The notes: generated by a model from the sequence alone, not told the origin. A stretch of DNA of 64,000 nt from Eleftheria terrae (GCF_030419005.1 NZ_CP106953.1:186001-250000), one strand, 5' to 3'; counted from the first letter of the stretch, positions 18,515 through 28,285 are shown. Program-made: numbers and translations.

Positions 18515-19569
18515 GCGGTGATGCTGACCAGGTGGCGGCGCGGGCCCTCATAGGCGAAGCGGCCGTGCTGGATGTGCAGGTTGTCGAGCACCAGGACATC
18601 GCCCGGCGCCATGCGTACCGCGCTGGCGGTCTGCCACAGCGCCGCCCGCAGCGAGGTGATGAGCTGCGGGTCGATCGGCTCGCCGTCGCCATACGAGGTG
18701 GTGGCCGGGTAGCTGTGCTCGGGCGCGTCGCTCGGGAACAGCGGGTGGTTGCGCCAGTAGGAGCTGTGCAGCTCGGTCACCTGGTTGAACCACAGGGGCG
18801 CGCCGCCATCCGGGTCGGCCCGGAAGGCGGGCCGCAGCTGGCTGATCATCACCGCCTGGCGGGTCGCCCAGCGGTGCTCCAGGCCTTGCGCCTGCATCAG
18901 GGCGTCGAGTGCCGCCGCATCCGGCACGCCGTAGGTTTCCATCCAGCCCACCTGGGTGGGGGTGGACTCGCGCGGCAGGTGGCGGTGGTAGCGGATGCCG
19001 CGCTCGGCGAATTCGCTGAGCACCTCATCCGGGATGTGTCGCACGCTGTCGCGGATGTCGTTGATCGGCACCTCGCCGCCGTGCGGCGCCGCCTGCTCGC
19101 AGAAGAAGAAGACCTTGGCCGGCACGTCCGGCAGGTAGGCCATCTCATTGTGCGGTGCCATGGTGATGCGCGCATCCTCCTGGCTGGCCACCAGCGCCAT
19201 GCCGCTCTCGCGGGCCCGCACCGCGATGCCGCCCGCATAGCTGTGCGGCGCATAGCCGAGCGCAGCCATGAAGGCATCGAAGTCCGCGCGCTCGCGCAGC
19301 GGCAGGCCCGACAGGCGCAACGCGCCGGTCTCGGCCAGCCGCGCGTCGATCAGCGGCCGGCAGGCGGCGGCCGCCTCCTGCGGCGTCTGCAGGCGCTGCT
19401 CGGCCCGCAGGCTCAGCAGGCGCTCGTTCGCCATCGGCACGGCCAGCGGCACCTGCTCGCTGTCCGAGCCGGCCAGATAGCGGCGCCCGCGCACCGGCAC
19501 CATCCGGTCGCTGCGCTCGTTCAGCTCGACAAAACCTTGCACAACCTTGCTCCTGTGTCGCTGGCTCAT
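18511..19569 (-). CDS. burC: TauD/TfdA-type non-haem iron dioxygenase, BurC-like
   Basis: 352 residues. It has the jelly-roll oxygenase pattern: the first iron ligands are an HxE pair (His139, Glu141) in APHNEMAYLP, followed by FFFCEQAAPHGGE. The distal part has PGDVLVLDNLHIQHGR, where the second His and the 2-oxoglutarate-binding Arg lie. HxE instead of HxD occurs in part of this superfamily. It sits between the SET methyltransferase gene (46 bp away) and burD (overlapping). Its position equals burC of the malleicyprol cluster. A hydroxylation or oxidative step on a pathway intermediate is likely, but I cannot say which one. Confidence 0.78.
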   Translation of the reverse strand: MSQRHRSKVVQGFVELNERSDRMVPVRGRRYLAGSDSEQVPLAVPMANERLLSLRAEQRLQTPQEAAAACRPLIDARLAETGALRLSGLPLRERADFDAFMAALGYAPHSYAGGIAVRARESGMALVASQEDARITMAPHNEMAYLPDVPAKVFFFCEQAAPHGGEVPINDIRDSVRHIPDEVLSEFAERGIRYHRHLPRESTPTQVGWMETYGVPDAAALDALMQAQGLEHRWATRQAVMISQLRPAFRADPDGGAPLWFNQVTELHSSYWRNHPLFPSDAPEHSYPATTSYGDGEPIDPQLITSLRAALWQTASAVRMAPGDVLVLDNLHIQHGRFAYEGPRRHLVSITA

Positions 19570-19615
19570 GGCAGGCCGCGCGGGCCTGCGCTGGGGTGGA
19601 CGGCGCGGGGGGGCC

Positions 19616-20137
19616 TCAGGCCGGCTCCATCGCCTTCAGCCGGCCCAGCAGGGCCTGGCCTTCCTCGTTGGGGCGCTCCTTGGCGCCGGTGATCCAGCCA
19701 CGGCAGCTGGGCGCGCCGCAGCGGCAGGCGAACTGGCGCATCAGGATGTCCTCGGTCGAGGCGTAGTCCATCGTCAGCAGCTCGCCGGGCCGGATGTCGC
19801 GCAGCGCCCACAGCTCGAAGCTCACCATGTCGAGCCGGGTGTTGGGGTCGCACGAGTGCAGCAGCAGGCCGCAGAAATGCGGGTCGTGCAGGTGCGACTG
19901 CGGGTTGATCTGCAGCGTGTGCAGCCGGCGCGACCCCAGCAGCTGGCCCGACACGCGGGCCATCATCTCGGCGCGCCGGAAGGCGCGCAGGCTGCGGATG
20001 CCGGCGCCACGGCCGTCCTGGGTCTGAACCACCTCGAACTCACTGGTGGCGGGATAGCCTTCGCAGGGATCGAGGTCGGCATTGGGATACAGCCCTTCGG
20101 CAGTGGCCGTCGACTCGACGATGGTCAATGTGCTCAT
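19616..20137 (-). CDS. burB: SET-domain methyltransferase, BurB-like
   Basis: 173 residues from ATG 20137. A compact SET domain is clear: HSCDPN at 94-99 (the NH-C-PN pseudoknot motif), DIRPGELLTMDY ending at 125, and a Cys cluster CRCGAPSC at 138-145 like a post-SET zinc site. SET proteins are mainly eukaryotic protein-lysine methyltransferases and are rare in bacteria. In the bur pathway this small SET enzyme performs a cryptic S-methylation en route to DMSP, using S-adenosylmethionine. There is no substrate-docking extension, which fits a small-molecule substrate. It is flanked by 94 bp to burA and 46 bp to burC. Confidence 0.85.
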   Translation of the reverse strand: MSTLTIVESTATAEGLYPNADLDPCEGYPATSEFEVVQTQDGRGAGIRSLRAFRRAEMMARVSGQLLGSRRLHTLQINPQSHLHDPHFCGLLLHSCDPNTRLDMVSFELWALRDIRPGELLTMDYASTEDILMRQFACRCGAPSCRGWITGAKERPNEEGQALLGRLKAMEPA

Positions 20138-20231
20138 TGGTGCTTTCCGTGTTGTGGCTACGGGCTCGGGCAGGGAAGGATCGGCACGGCGTCTTGCGCA
20201 ACGCCATGCCGCACGAAAACGAGAACTGGGC

Positions 20232-23200
20232 TCACGGCGCTTGTGATGTCGCCAGGCCGGCCGCCTCGCGCAGCTGCCGCAGCAGGGCGCCCAGGGTGAG
20301 GCCGGGGGTGGCCAGCAGCGACAGCGGCACCTGCTGGCCGAAGCGCTTGAAGAAGCCGTTGCGCAGCTGTGCCAGATCGAGCGAGTCCAGCCCCAGCGCG
20401 GACAGGCTGAGGGCTTCGTCCCAGCGGCTGACATGCTCCCGCAGGAAGCCCATCACCGGCTCGGTGCCGGCGGCCTCGGCGGCCCGGCCGGCACCGACAC
20501 CGGCCGGGCCGCCAGGCAGCGGCCCGGCATCGGCCGGCGCAGCTGCTTGGGTGGGCGGCCCAGCCAGCACCTCGCGCACCAGGGGCTGGCCGGCCCAGGG
20601 CGAGCGCGCCCAGTCGACGTCGCAGACCGCGAACTGCCGCCCCGGCAAGTTCTCGCCCAGCACCCCCGCCAGCAGCACCGACAGCGCCTGCAGCGCCGAG
20701 CCGGTGGCCAGCGGCCGTTCGCCGTCCTGCAGCGCGCGGCGCAAGGCCTTGTCGCTGCGGGCGCTCATGCCGGCTTCACCCCAGCTGCCCCATTGCACGC
20801 TGAACACCGGCGGCCGGCTGTCCGCCGCGGGCCAGCTGGCGAGCTGGTCGAGCCAGGCATTGGCCGCGGCGTAGCTGGCCTGGCCCGGCACGCCCAGCAG
20901 GGCGCTGGTGGACGAGAACGCCATCACCCAGCGGGTCTCCCAGCGCCCGGCATGGGCCAGCACGCCAGCCAGTGCCTGCTTGGGCGCCAGCACCGGGCCG
21001 ATGCGCCCGGCGTCGAGCTGCTCCAGCATGCCGTCGTCCAGCACGCCCGCCAGGTGGAAGATGCCTTCGATGTGAGCCACACCGTCCAACGCCGACGCCA
21101 GCCCGGCCGCGTCGGCCAAGTCGACGCGCCGCACCTGCAGGCCCGCGCGCAACGGCCGCTCGCTGCGCTGCAGCACGACGATGCGCTGGGGCGGCACGCC
21201 CTGGTGGTCCACCAGCCAGTCGATCACCGCGGCGCCGAGGCCGCCGGAGCCGCCGGTCACGAGGTAGTGGCCGCCCGACAGCCCCAGGCTGCCGTCCGGC
21301 AGCGCCGGGCCGGCATGGCGCCGCAGGCGCGGGGCCAGCGGGCGGCCGCGGCGGCGGGCCCATTGCGGCTCGTCGGCATGCGCCGCCGCCTCGGCCAGCA
21401 GGCGATCGATCCAGCCGGCGTCGACCCGGCCGGCGCGCAGGTCGGGATGGTCGTCGGCATGCACCAGTTGGACGCCCAGGGCTGCCTGCTCGGCGGCGGC
21501 CACGCGCGCCGCACCGGCCAGCGGGCCACTGCCGGCATCCATCGGCAGCACCAGGCAGAGGTGGCCCTGGCAGCCGTGCCGCATCAGGCCCTGCCACAGG
21601 GTGGCGAAGCCGGTGCACTGCCGGGCGCCGTTGACGTCGTCGTCACTGCGTCGGCACAGCAGGGCCACGCGGTCGCCCGGCGCCTGCAGACGGGGCCGCA
21701 GCCAGTCCAGCAGCGCAGCTTCACGACCCGGCGGGCAGTCAGCCCATGCACTGGCACTTGCGGTGGCCGGCGGCGTGCGCGGCGCCAGTGGCTGCCAGTG
21801 CACCGCGTAGACCGGCGCAGCGCTCACCGTGGCCGTGCCCCGCGGAGTCGCCTGCTGCGGCTGCAGCCAGTCAGCCAGGCGGGCCAGGATCTCGGACTCC
21901 GCCCGCATCATGAAGTCGTGCCCGCCGGGGTAGGCATGCAGCCCGGCCAGCGGCAGCGAAGACAGCCGGCCCCAGTCAGCCGCTTGCCGCCAGTCGAAGG
22001 CCGGGTCATCGTCGCCGCCATGCACCTGCAGCGGCAGGGCCAGCAGCGGCTTGCGACCGGCGGCCTGCCAGCGCGCCGCGGTGCGGCGGGCGCTGCGCGC
22101 ATCGGCCGCCAGGTCGGCCTCGAGGATGGGCAGGAACAGCTCACGCCACAGGGGGTCGGCCTGCAGCTCGGCGGGCACCAGCAGGAAGTCCTGCGGATCG
22201 GCGGCGATGTCCGGCTGCTCCAGCAGCGGCGCGCGCCCGACGATGGCGAGCCCCTTGACCTGGCCACTGCGGGCCAGCTCGGCCAGTTCGCTGCACAGCA
22301 ACTCGGTGGCCGCCGCGCCGCCATAGCTCAGGCCGCAGAACGCCACCGGCAGCGAGCCGGCATCCGCCAGGATGGCCGCCGCCAGCGCCTGGCGGGCGCG
22401 CAGGTCGTCGGCCTCGTCGCGCGCCAGCGCCTCCTCGGCCCGGCGGTTGCGGCCCGGCCATTCGACCGCCACCACCTCCAGCCAGTCGGGCGCCCTGCGA
22501 GCCCAGCCTTCCAGGCTGCGGCTGCTGCCGCCGGCGTAGGGGAAGCAGTAGAGCTTGAGCCGCGCCGCAGGCCGCGGCTGCAGCCGCACCAGCCAGGGAG
22601 ACTCCGGCGCAGCGGCAGCGGCAGTGACTGCGGCGACAGCCGGCGCCGGCGCGGCCGCTTTCACATAGATGGAGGCCTGCGGCCGGGTCCAGTGGCTGTC
22701 GGGGTCGAAGGGATAGGGCGGCAGCCAGCGGCGCCGCAAGGGCTGGCCGTCGGCACTGGCCTCGCCCTGGTGGTAGGCCGCCCAGTCCAGCGGCACGCCG
22801 GCACACCAGAGCCGGCCGAGCAGTTCGCTGAAGTGCAGCGTGTCGTCCGCGCCACGCGCGTCATCCGGCAGGCTGGCCAGCAGCTGCGGCGCAGGCCCCC
22901 CCGCCGGCAGGCACTTGCCGACCAGCCGGCACAACACCTGCCCGGGGCCGATCTCGACGATGACATCCGGCTGCCAGCGCAGCAGGGTGGCCACGTTGTC
23001 GGCCCATTGCACCGGCGCCACCACATGACGGGCCCAGTAGGCGGTATCGGCCGCTTCCTCGCCCAGCCAGCCGCCCCGGACATTGCAGGTCATGGGCAGG
23101 GCCGGCCGGCGGCCCGCCACCGCCAGCCGGCCGATGGCGTCGGCCACCGGCTGCAGCAGCTCGGTATGGAAGGGGTGTGACACCGGAACCGGGCGGCACT

Positions 23201-26200
23201 CGGCGCCCAGCGCGGCCAGTGCAGGGCGGGCACGCTCCAGTGCCGGCTGCAGCCCGGCCAGCACCAGCTGCCCCGGCGCATTGCGCACCGCCAGCCACAG
23301 CCCCGGCTGGCCCGGCAACCAGGCCAGGATGGCCGCCTCGTCGCCCCGCACCGCCAGCATGCCACCCGGCACGCGGCGGCCGTCGTCGCCAGGGAAGCCG
23401 TCGAGCGCCTCGGTGGCCGCGGCACGCGCCGCCACCAGTGCGGCCGCATCGTCCAGCGTCAGCGCCTCGGCCGCCACCGCCGCCGCGTACTGCCCGATGC
23501 TGTGGCCAGCCACCGCCACCGGCCGCACGCCGTAGTCCACCAGCAGCGCGGCCAGCGCGTGCTCCACCGCGAAGAGCCCGCATTGGGTGACCAGCGGGCG
23601 TTGCAGCGTTCGCTCGTCCGCCTCCATCACCAGGCTCGCCACGTCCACGCCCAGGTGACGCGACAGCGCCGCGCAGGCCGCATCGAAATGGCGCCGGAAG
23701 CGCCCGCCCTCGGCCTCGGCGCGGTACAGGCCGCCCGCCATGCCCACCTGTTGCGAGCCCTGCCCGGAGAAACAGAAGGCCACCGTGGCACCCGGCTTGG
23801 CGCGCGGCAGGGTGGCGGGCAGGCGGGCCGCCTGCTCACGCAGTGCCTGCGCTGCGGCCCGGGCGTCAGCCGGGGCGCACACGGTCGTTCGCAGCACATG
23901 CGCCTCGCGCGCCAGATGCAGCGTGTAGGCGCTGCAGGCCAGCTCGGCGGCGCTGGCATCGGCCAGGTGCTCTGCCAGCTCGGTCAGCTGGCGCCGCAAT
24001 GCGGCCGGCGACCGGGCCGACAGCGTGAGCAGCTGCACCGGCCGCGCCCGGCCCGGCGCCACCACCGGCGCGGCCACCGGCGGCGGTGCCTCTTCCAGGA
24101 TCAGGTGCGCGTTGGTGCCGCCGATGCCGAAGCTGGACACGCCGGCGCGCCGCGGCAGCTGCACCGCCGGGTCCGCCACCGTCCACTCGCTCCGGCTGCG
24201 CTGCACGTGGAAGGGCGAGCCCTCGTGCTCCACGTATGGCACCAGCTTGGGGTTCAGCGTGTCGAAGTGGACCGTGGGCGCCAGCTCGCGGTGATGCAGC
24301 TGCAGCACCGTCTTGATCAACCCGGTGATGCCCGCCGCCGCGTTCGCGTGGCCGATATTGCCCTTGACGCTGCCAATGGCACAACTCGCGGGGCGCAGCG
24401 GCGGCCCAGGCGGCGCGGCCGCAAAGGCATCGCTCAGGCCCTTGAGCTCGATGGCATCGCCGATCAGCGTCGCGGTGGCATGGCATTCCACATACGACAG
24501 CTGGGCCGGGTGCAGCCGCGCCATGCGCAATGCGTCGGAGATGCAGCGGCTTTGCGCCTCGGCGCTGGGCGCGGTGTAGCCGGCCTTCAGGCGGCCGTCG
24601 TTCGACAGGCCCCAGCCCGACAGCACCGCCCAGATCGGGTCGCCGTCGGCCTGCGCCAGGTCGAGCCGCTTCAGCACCACCGCCCCCACCGCATCGCCGA
24701 ACAGCGTGCCGCTGGCGCGGCTGTCGAAGGGCCGCACATGGCCATCGACGCTGCCCACCAAGCCCTCTTCGTAGCAATAGCCGAAGTTGGGGAAGGTCAG
24801 TGCCGCCGCGCCGGCCACCGCCATGTCGCACTGCCCCGAGGCGATGGCCTGCGCCGCCTGCGCCACGGCCACCAGGGCGCTGCTGCAGGCCGAGGTCACC
24901 GTCACGGCCGGCCCGCCCAGGTCCATCTGGTAGGCCACGCGGGTGGCGATGTAGTCCTTCTCGTTGCCGATTTCGGTGAGGAACAGCCGGCCCGGGTCGA
25001 GCGGCGTGTGCAAGCCGCCGCCCTGCAGGTGATGCACCAGGTAGCCATCGATGCCACAGGCCGCGAACACGCCCGTGCGGCTGCGGTAGGGGTTGTCGCT
25101 GTGCGCATGGCCGGCCTGCTCCAGCGCGGCCCAGGCCACTTCGAGGAACAGGCGGTGCTGCGGGTCCATCAGCCCTGCCTCGCGCTGGCCAATGCCGAAG
25201 AAGTGGGCGTCGAAGCGGTCGGCGCCGTCGACCACCTGGCCCACCGGCACCCAGTCGGGATGGTCGAGCTGGGCCCCATCCACGCCCTGGGCCAGCAGTT
25301 CGTCCCGGCTGTAGCGGCGCAGGCTGTCCACGCCATCGCGCAGGTTGCGCCAGAAGGCTTCGATCGACGCAGCGCCAGGAAAGCGCCCCGCCATGCCGAC
25401 GATGGCGATCGCGGTGCGGTCGGCCGTGCCCCCCGCAGATGCTGCCGGCGTGGCCGCTGGCGCGACGCCGGCCGGCCGGTTGCCGGACAACTGCTGCAGC
25501 AGCTGGCCGAAGCGGCTGTGCTGGTAGAGGTCGAGCACGGCCAGTGACAGGCCCAGCCGGTCGTTGAGCAGCCCCACCAGGCGGGCCGCCGCGAGCGAGC
25601 TGCCGCCCTGCTCGAAGAAGTGGTCATCGCGGTGCACCTCGGTCACCCCGAGCACCTCGCGCCACAAGGCGGCCAGTTGCTGCTCCAGCGAGGTCGGTGC
25701 CGCAGCGTCGAGCGGCGCGGCGCCGCCCGTGGCGGCGACCGCGTCGCGCGCCGGGCGCGGCAGCGCCGCCCGGTCCAGCTTGCGCGACTCACCCTGGCGC
25801 AGCGGAAAAGCCGCCAGGCCGATGACATGGCCCGGCACCGCGTACTCCGGCAGCCGGGCACGCGCCTGCTGGCGCAGCCGGGCCAGCACCGTCTCCGAAG
25901 GCGCGCCGTCCGGGCCGACCACATAGGCCACCAGCCCGGCGGGCTGCCCGGCGGAAGCCGCGTCCTCCAGTGGCAGCACGAGCGACTTGCCCACGCCCGG
26001 CACCGCGTCCAGCACCGCCTCGATGGCGTGCAGCGACACCTTGAAGCCGCGGATCTTCACCGTGCTGTCGATGCGCCCCAGCACCAGCAGCTGGCCATCG
26101 GGCAGAAGCCGGGCGGCGTCGCCGGTGCGGTAGACCGTGGCCACCTGCAGGCTGGCGAGGGCGGGCGGCGCGGGCAGGAAGCGTTCGGCCGTCTTCGCCG

Positions 26201-28160
26201 CATCGCCCAGGTAGCCCGGCGCCAGGCCGGGACTGGCCACATACAGCTCACCCGCCACGCCCTGCGGCACCGGCCGTCCGGCCTCATCCAGCACCGCCAC
26301 CGTGCAGCCAGGCATCACATGGCCCACCGGGGCGCAGTCCCCCAGCCCGGCCGGCGGCGGCAACAGCTCCGCATAGGCCACGTCCAGGCTCTCCCAGGTG
26401 CTGTAGGCGTTGACGAGGCGCAGCGTCGAGGGCAGCCGGCGGGCCGCCTTCTCGACCAGGCGCGCCGGCACCACCTCGCCCATCAGGAAGCAGGTGCGCA
26501 GCGCGAGCAGGCTGTCGGCGAACCGGTCGGTGAGCCCCGGTGCGTCCAGCACCGTCTCGAGCAGCGACGGCGTCACCACCAGGCGCGTGATGCGTTCCTG
26601 TTCGAGGAAGGCCAGCAGCCGCGGCGGATCGAAGATCACCGCGTCCGGGATGATCACGGCCGCCAGGCCGAACATCAACGGCCTCAGGCATTCCCAGGCG
26701 AAGAAGACATTCATGCCTTCGCGCTCGCCTGCCTGGTAGGGGTAGAGGTCCTGCCGGGCCAGGAAGCAGTAGCTGCAGCCGCGCTGGGTGGTGAGCACCG
26801 CCTTGGGCTTGCCGGTGGAGCCGCTGGTGAGCGAAACGAAGGCCAGGTCCTCGCCGCGGCAGGGCCGGGCCTGCAGGCGGGCTGTGTCGCCGTGGCCGCT
26901 GCCCGCCTCCACCACCAGGCAGGGCACCGGCCCCAGCAGCGCCTGCAGGCGGTCCAGGTCCTGGGGCAGCACCAGCACCCGGCTCACGCCCGCGCTGGCG
27001 ACGAATTCGCTGAGCAGGGAGTCGGACCAGTTCTTCTCGAGCAGGCACACCACCGCGCCGCAGGCCCAGGCGCCCAGCAGCGCCAGCGTGTACTCGGCGC
27101 TGTGCGGCAGGAAGACGCCCAGCACCTCGCCGGCCTTGACACCCGCCGCCTGCAGGCTGCCCGCCAAGCGGGCGGCAGCGGCCGACAACTCGCGGTAGCT
27201 CCAGCGGCGCTCGCCGTCGACCAGGGCGGGCGTATCCGGCGTCCGGTCCACCTGGCCACAGATGTGGGCCAGCACCGATTGGCCGGACCGCCATTGCGCG
27301 GCATCCCAGCCGTGGGCAGCCAGCAGGGAGCCAGGGGCGGGCGCCTGGCTGCGCAGCGAGGCCGGCCGGTCACGCAACCAGTGCTCCCCGTGCAGCGCCA
27401 GGCGCGACGCCAGCGCGTCGGCCGTGGCATCGTCCTGCAGGAAATAGAAGTGCCCGCCGTCGAAGCGCTCCACCGTGCAGGCGAGCGGCGTGGCGAACTG
27501 GTCCTGCCAGGCCTGCAGCGCCTGCGGCGCCACGCTGTGGTCCTGTGTACCGCCCATCACCACCGCCGGCAGCGCCAGCGGTGCGCCGGGCGCAAAGCGA
27601 TAGGTTTCATCCAGCCGCAGGTCGGCCCGCAAGGCCGCCTCGGCATGGCGGAGCAGCGCGTCCTGCACCGCCGGTGTGGAGGGGCCCAGCCAGTGGCTGT
27701 TGAAGAAGCCCCACTCGCGCACCGCATCGAGAAAGGCCGTGCCGGGCAGCGTGTGCGTCTGCCGCCCCGGCTCACTGCGCGGCCGGGGCAGCTGCGGCGC
27801 CGGGCAGGCCGACAAAATGAGGCCCAGCGGCATGGGCGCCCCGCATTGCCGCAGCGCGCGTACCACTTCAAAGGCCAGCAGGGCGCCGAAGCTGTGCCCA
27901 AATAATACAAACGGAGAACCGGCGGCCTGTTGAATGACTTCTTGCGCCAGATCAAATACGAGCGCGCTCCAGTCGCTATACGGCTCGATATCATGCTGCT
28001 GCCCGCGCCCGGGCAGGGCAAGGGTAATGAAGGCGAAATCCTTCTGCAGCCTTTCGGCCAGGATTTGATAGCTTTGCTCACCGCCGCCCGCGAAAGGGAA
28101 AGCGATGAACTTGATTCGGCTATTCAGGGATCCAGCAGCAACCGACCTGATCCGGGACAT
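20232..28160 (-). CDS. burA: NRPS-PKS megasynthase (TE-A-T-KS-AT-TE-KR-ACP), BurA-like
   Basis: 2642 residues from ATG 28160, chosen because a GGAAGG ribosome site lies 4 bp upstream. Approximate residues: type-II-like thioesterase (1-250; GHSFGA near 89); adenylation (287-790; LTSGSTGKPKA near 447, unusual NAYSTWES where NxYGPTE is usual); carrier (GGSSLAA near 854); KS (920-1357; TSACSSA near 1094; ECHATAT where EAHGTGT is usual); AT (1465-1820; GHSIGQ near 1550, HPFH = malonyl type); a second thioesterase-like domain (1867-2097; GLSYGG near 1943); KR (GGSGGLG near 2304, Tyr near 2433); ACP (LGLDSLD near 2591). In the known system BurA activates DMSP and extends it with malonate to gonyol. 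It is the first gene of the operon and holds the only AT in the window. Confidence 0.88.
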   Translation of the reverse strand: MSRIRSVAAGSLNSRIKFIAFPFAGGGEQSYQILAERLQKDFAFITLALPGRGQQHDIEPYSDWSALVFDLAQEVIQQAAGSPFVLFGHSFGALLAFEVVRALRQCGAPMPLGLILSACPAPQLPRPRSEPGRQTHTLPGTAFLDAVREWGFFNSHWLGPSTPAVQDALLRHAEAALRADLRLDETYRFAPGAPLALPAVVMGGTQDHSVAPQALQAWQDQFATPLACTVERFDGGHFYFLQDDATADALASRLALHGEHWLRDRPASLRSQAPAPGSLLAAHGWDAAQWRSGQSVLAHICGQVDRTPDTPALVDGERRWSYRELSAAAARLAGSLQAAGVKAGEVLGVFLPHSAEYTLALLGAWACGAVVCLLEKNWSDSLLSEFVASAGVSRVLVLPQDLDRLQALLGPVPCLVVEAGSGHGDTARLQARPCRGEDLAFVSLTSGSTGKPKAVLTTQRGCSYCFLARQDLYPYQAGEREGMNVFFAWECLRPLMFGLAAVIIPDAVIFDPPRLLAFLEQERITRLVVTPSLLETVLDAPGLTDRFADSLLALRTCFLMGEVVPARLVEKAARRLPSTLRLVNAYSTWESLDVAYAELLPPPAGLGDCAPVGHVMPGCTVAVLDEAGRPVPQGVAGELYVASPGLAPGYLGDAAKTAERFLPAPPALASLQVATVYRTGDAARLLPDGQLLVLGRIDSTVKIRGFKVSLHAIEAVLDAVPGVGKSLVLPLEDAASAGQPAGLVAYVVGPDGAPSETVLARLRQQARARLPEYAVPGHVIGLAAFPLRQGESRKLDRAALPRPARDAVAATGGAAPLDAAAPTSLEQQLAALWREVLGVTEVHRDDHFFEQGGSSLAAARLVGLLNDRLGLSLAVLDLYQHSRFGQLLQQLSGNRPAGVAPAATPAASAGGTADRTAIAIVGMAGRFPGAASIEAFWRNLRDGVDSLRRYSRDELLAQGVDGAQLDHPDWVPVGQVVDGADRFDAHFFGIGQREAGLMDPQHRLFLEVAWAALEQAGHAHSDNPYRSRTGVFAACGIDGYLVHHLQGGGLHTPLDPGRLFLTEIGNEKDYIATRVAYQMDLGGPAVTVTSACSSALVAVAQAAQAIASGQCDMAVAGAAALTFPNFGYCYEEGLVGSVDGHVRPFDSRASGTLFGDAVGAVVLKRLDLAQADGDPIWAVLSGWGLSNDGRLKAGYTAPSAEAQSRCISDALRMARLHPAQLSYVECHATATLIGDAIELKGLSDAFAAAPPGPPLRPASCAIGSVKGNIGHANAAAGITGLIKTVLQLHHRELAPTVHFDTLNPKLVPYVEHEGSPFHVQRSRSEWTVADPAVQLPRRAGVSSFGIGGTNAHLILEEAPPPVAAPVVAPGRARPVQLLTLSARSPAALRRQLTELAEHLADASAAELACSAYTLHLAREAHVLRTTVCAPADARAAAQALREQAARLPATLPRAKPGATVAFCFSGQGSQQVGMAGGLYRAEAEGGRFRRHFDAACAALSRHLGVDVASLVMEADERTLQRPLVTQCGLFAVEHALAALLVDYGVRPVAVAGHSIGQYAAAVAAEALTLDDAAALVAARAAATEALDGFPGDDGRRVPGGMLAVRGDEAAILAWLPGQPGLWLAVRNAPGQLVLAGLQPALERARPALAALGAECRPVPVSHPFHTELLQPVADAIGRLAVAGRRPALPMTCNVRGGWLGEEAADTAYWARHVVAPVQWADNVATLLRWQPDVIVEIGPGQVLCRLVGKCLPAGGPAPQLLASLPDDARGADDTLHFSELLGRLWCAGVPLDWAAYHQGEASADGQPLRRRWLPPYPFDPDSHWTRPQASIYVKAAAPAPAVAAVTAAAAAPESPWLVRLQPRPAARLKLYCFPYAGGSSRSLEGWARRAPDWLEVVAVEWPGRNRRAEEALARDEADDLRARQALAAAILADAGSLPVAFCGLSYGGAAATELLCSELAELARSGQVKGLAIVGRAPLLEQPDIAADPQDFLLVPAELQADPLWRELFLPILEADLAADARSARRTAARWQAAGRKPLLALPLQVHGGDDDPAFDWRQAADWGRLSSLPLAGLHAYPGGHDFMMRAESEILARLADWLQPQQATPRGTATVSAAPVYAVHWQPLAPRTPPATASASAWADCPPGREAALLDWLRPRLQAPGDRVALLCRRSDDDVNGARQCTGFATLWQGLMRHGCQGHLCLVLPMDAGSGPLAGAARVAAAEQAALGVQLVHADDHPDLRAGRVDAGWIDRLLAEAAAHADEPQWARRRGRPLAPRLRRHAGPALPDGSLGLSGGHYLVTGGSGGLGAAVIDWLVDHQGVPPQRIVVLQRSERPLRAGLQVRRVDLADAAGLASALDGVAHIEGIFHLAGVLDDGMLEQLDAGRIGPVLAPKQALAGVLAHAGRWETRWVMAFSSTSALLGVPGQASYAAANAWLDQLASWPAADSRPPVFSVQWGSWGEAGMSARSDKALRRALQDGERPLATGSALQALSVLLAGVLGENLPGRQFAVCDVDWARSPWAGQPLVREVLAGPPTQAAAPADAGPLPGGPAGVGAGRAAEAAGTEPVMGFLREHVSRWDEALSLSALGLDSLDLAQLRNGFFKRFGQQVPLSLLATPGLTLGALLRQLREAAGLATSQAP

Positions 28161-28164
28161 GACA

Positions 28165-28170
28165 CCTTCC
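28165..28170 (-). promoter_or_regulatory. Ribosome binding site of burA
   Basis: GGAAGG read on the minus strand, 4 bp before ATG 28160. It decides the start. The frame is open 42 codons further upstream (to 28286), but no comparable site exists there and the extra residues are Arg-rich and unlike a thioesterase N-terminus. Confidence 0.75.
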
Positions 28171-28285
28171 GGCCAGCGCCCAGGCAGCGCGCGGCCAAGC
28201 CGCATCCGCCGGCGCCAGCAGACTGAAAATGCAGAAACAATGCGGCGCGCAGCCGCAGGCCCTTGAGCCCGCCGCAGCGGCAGCA

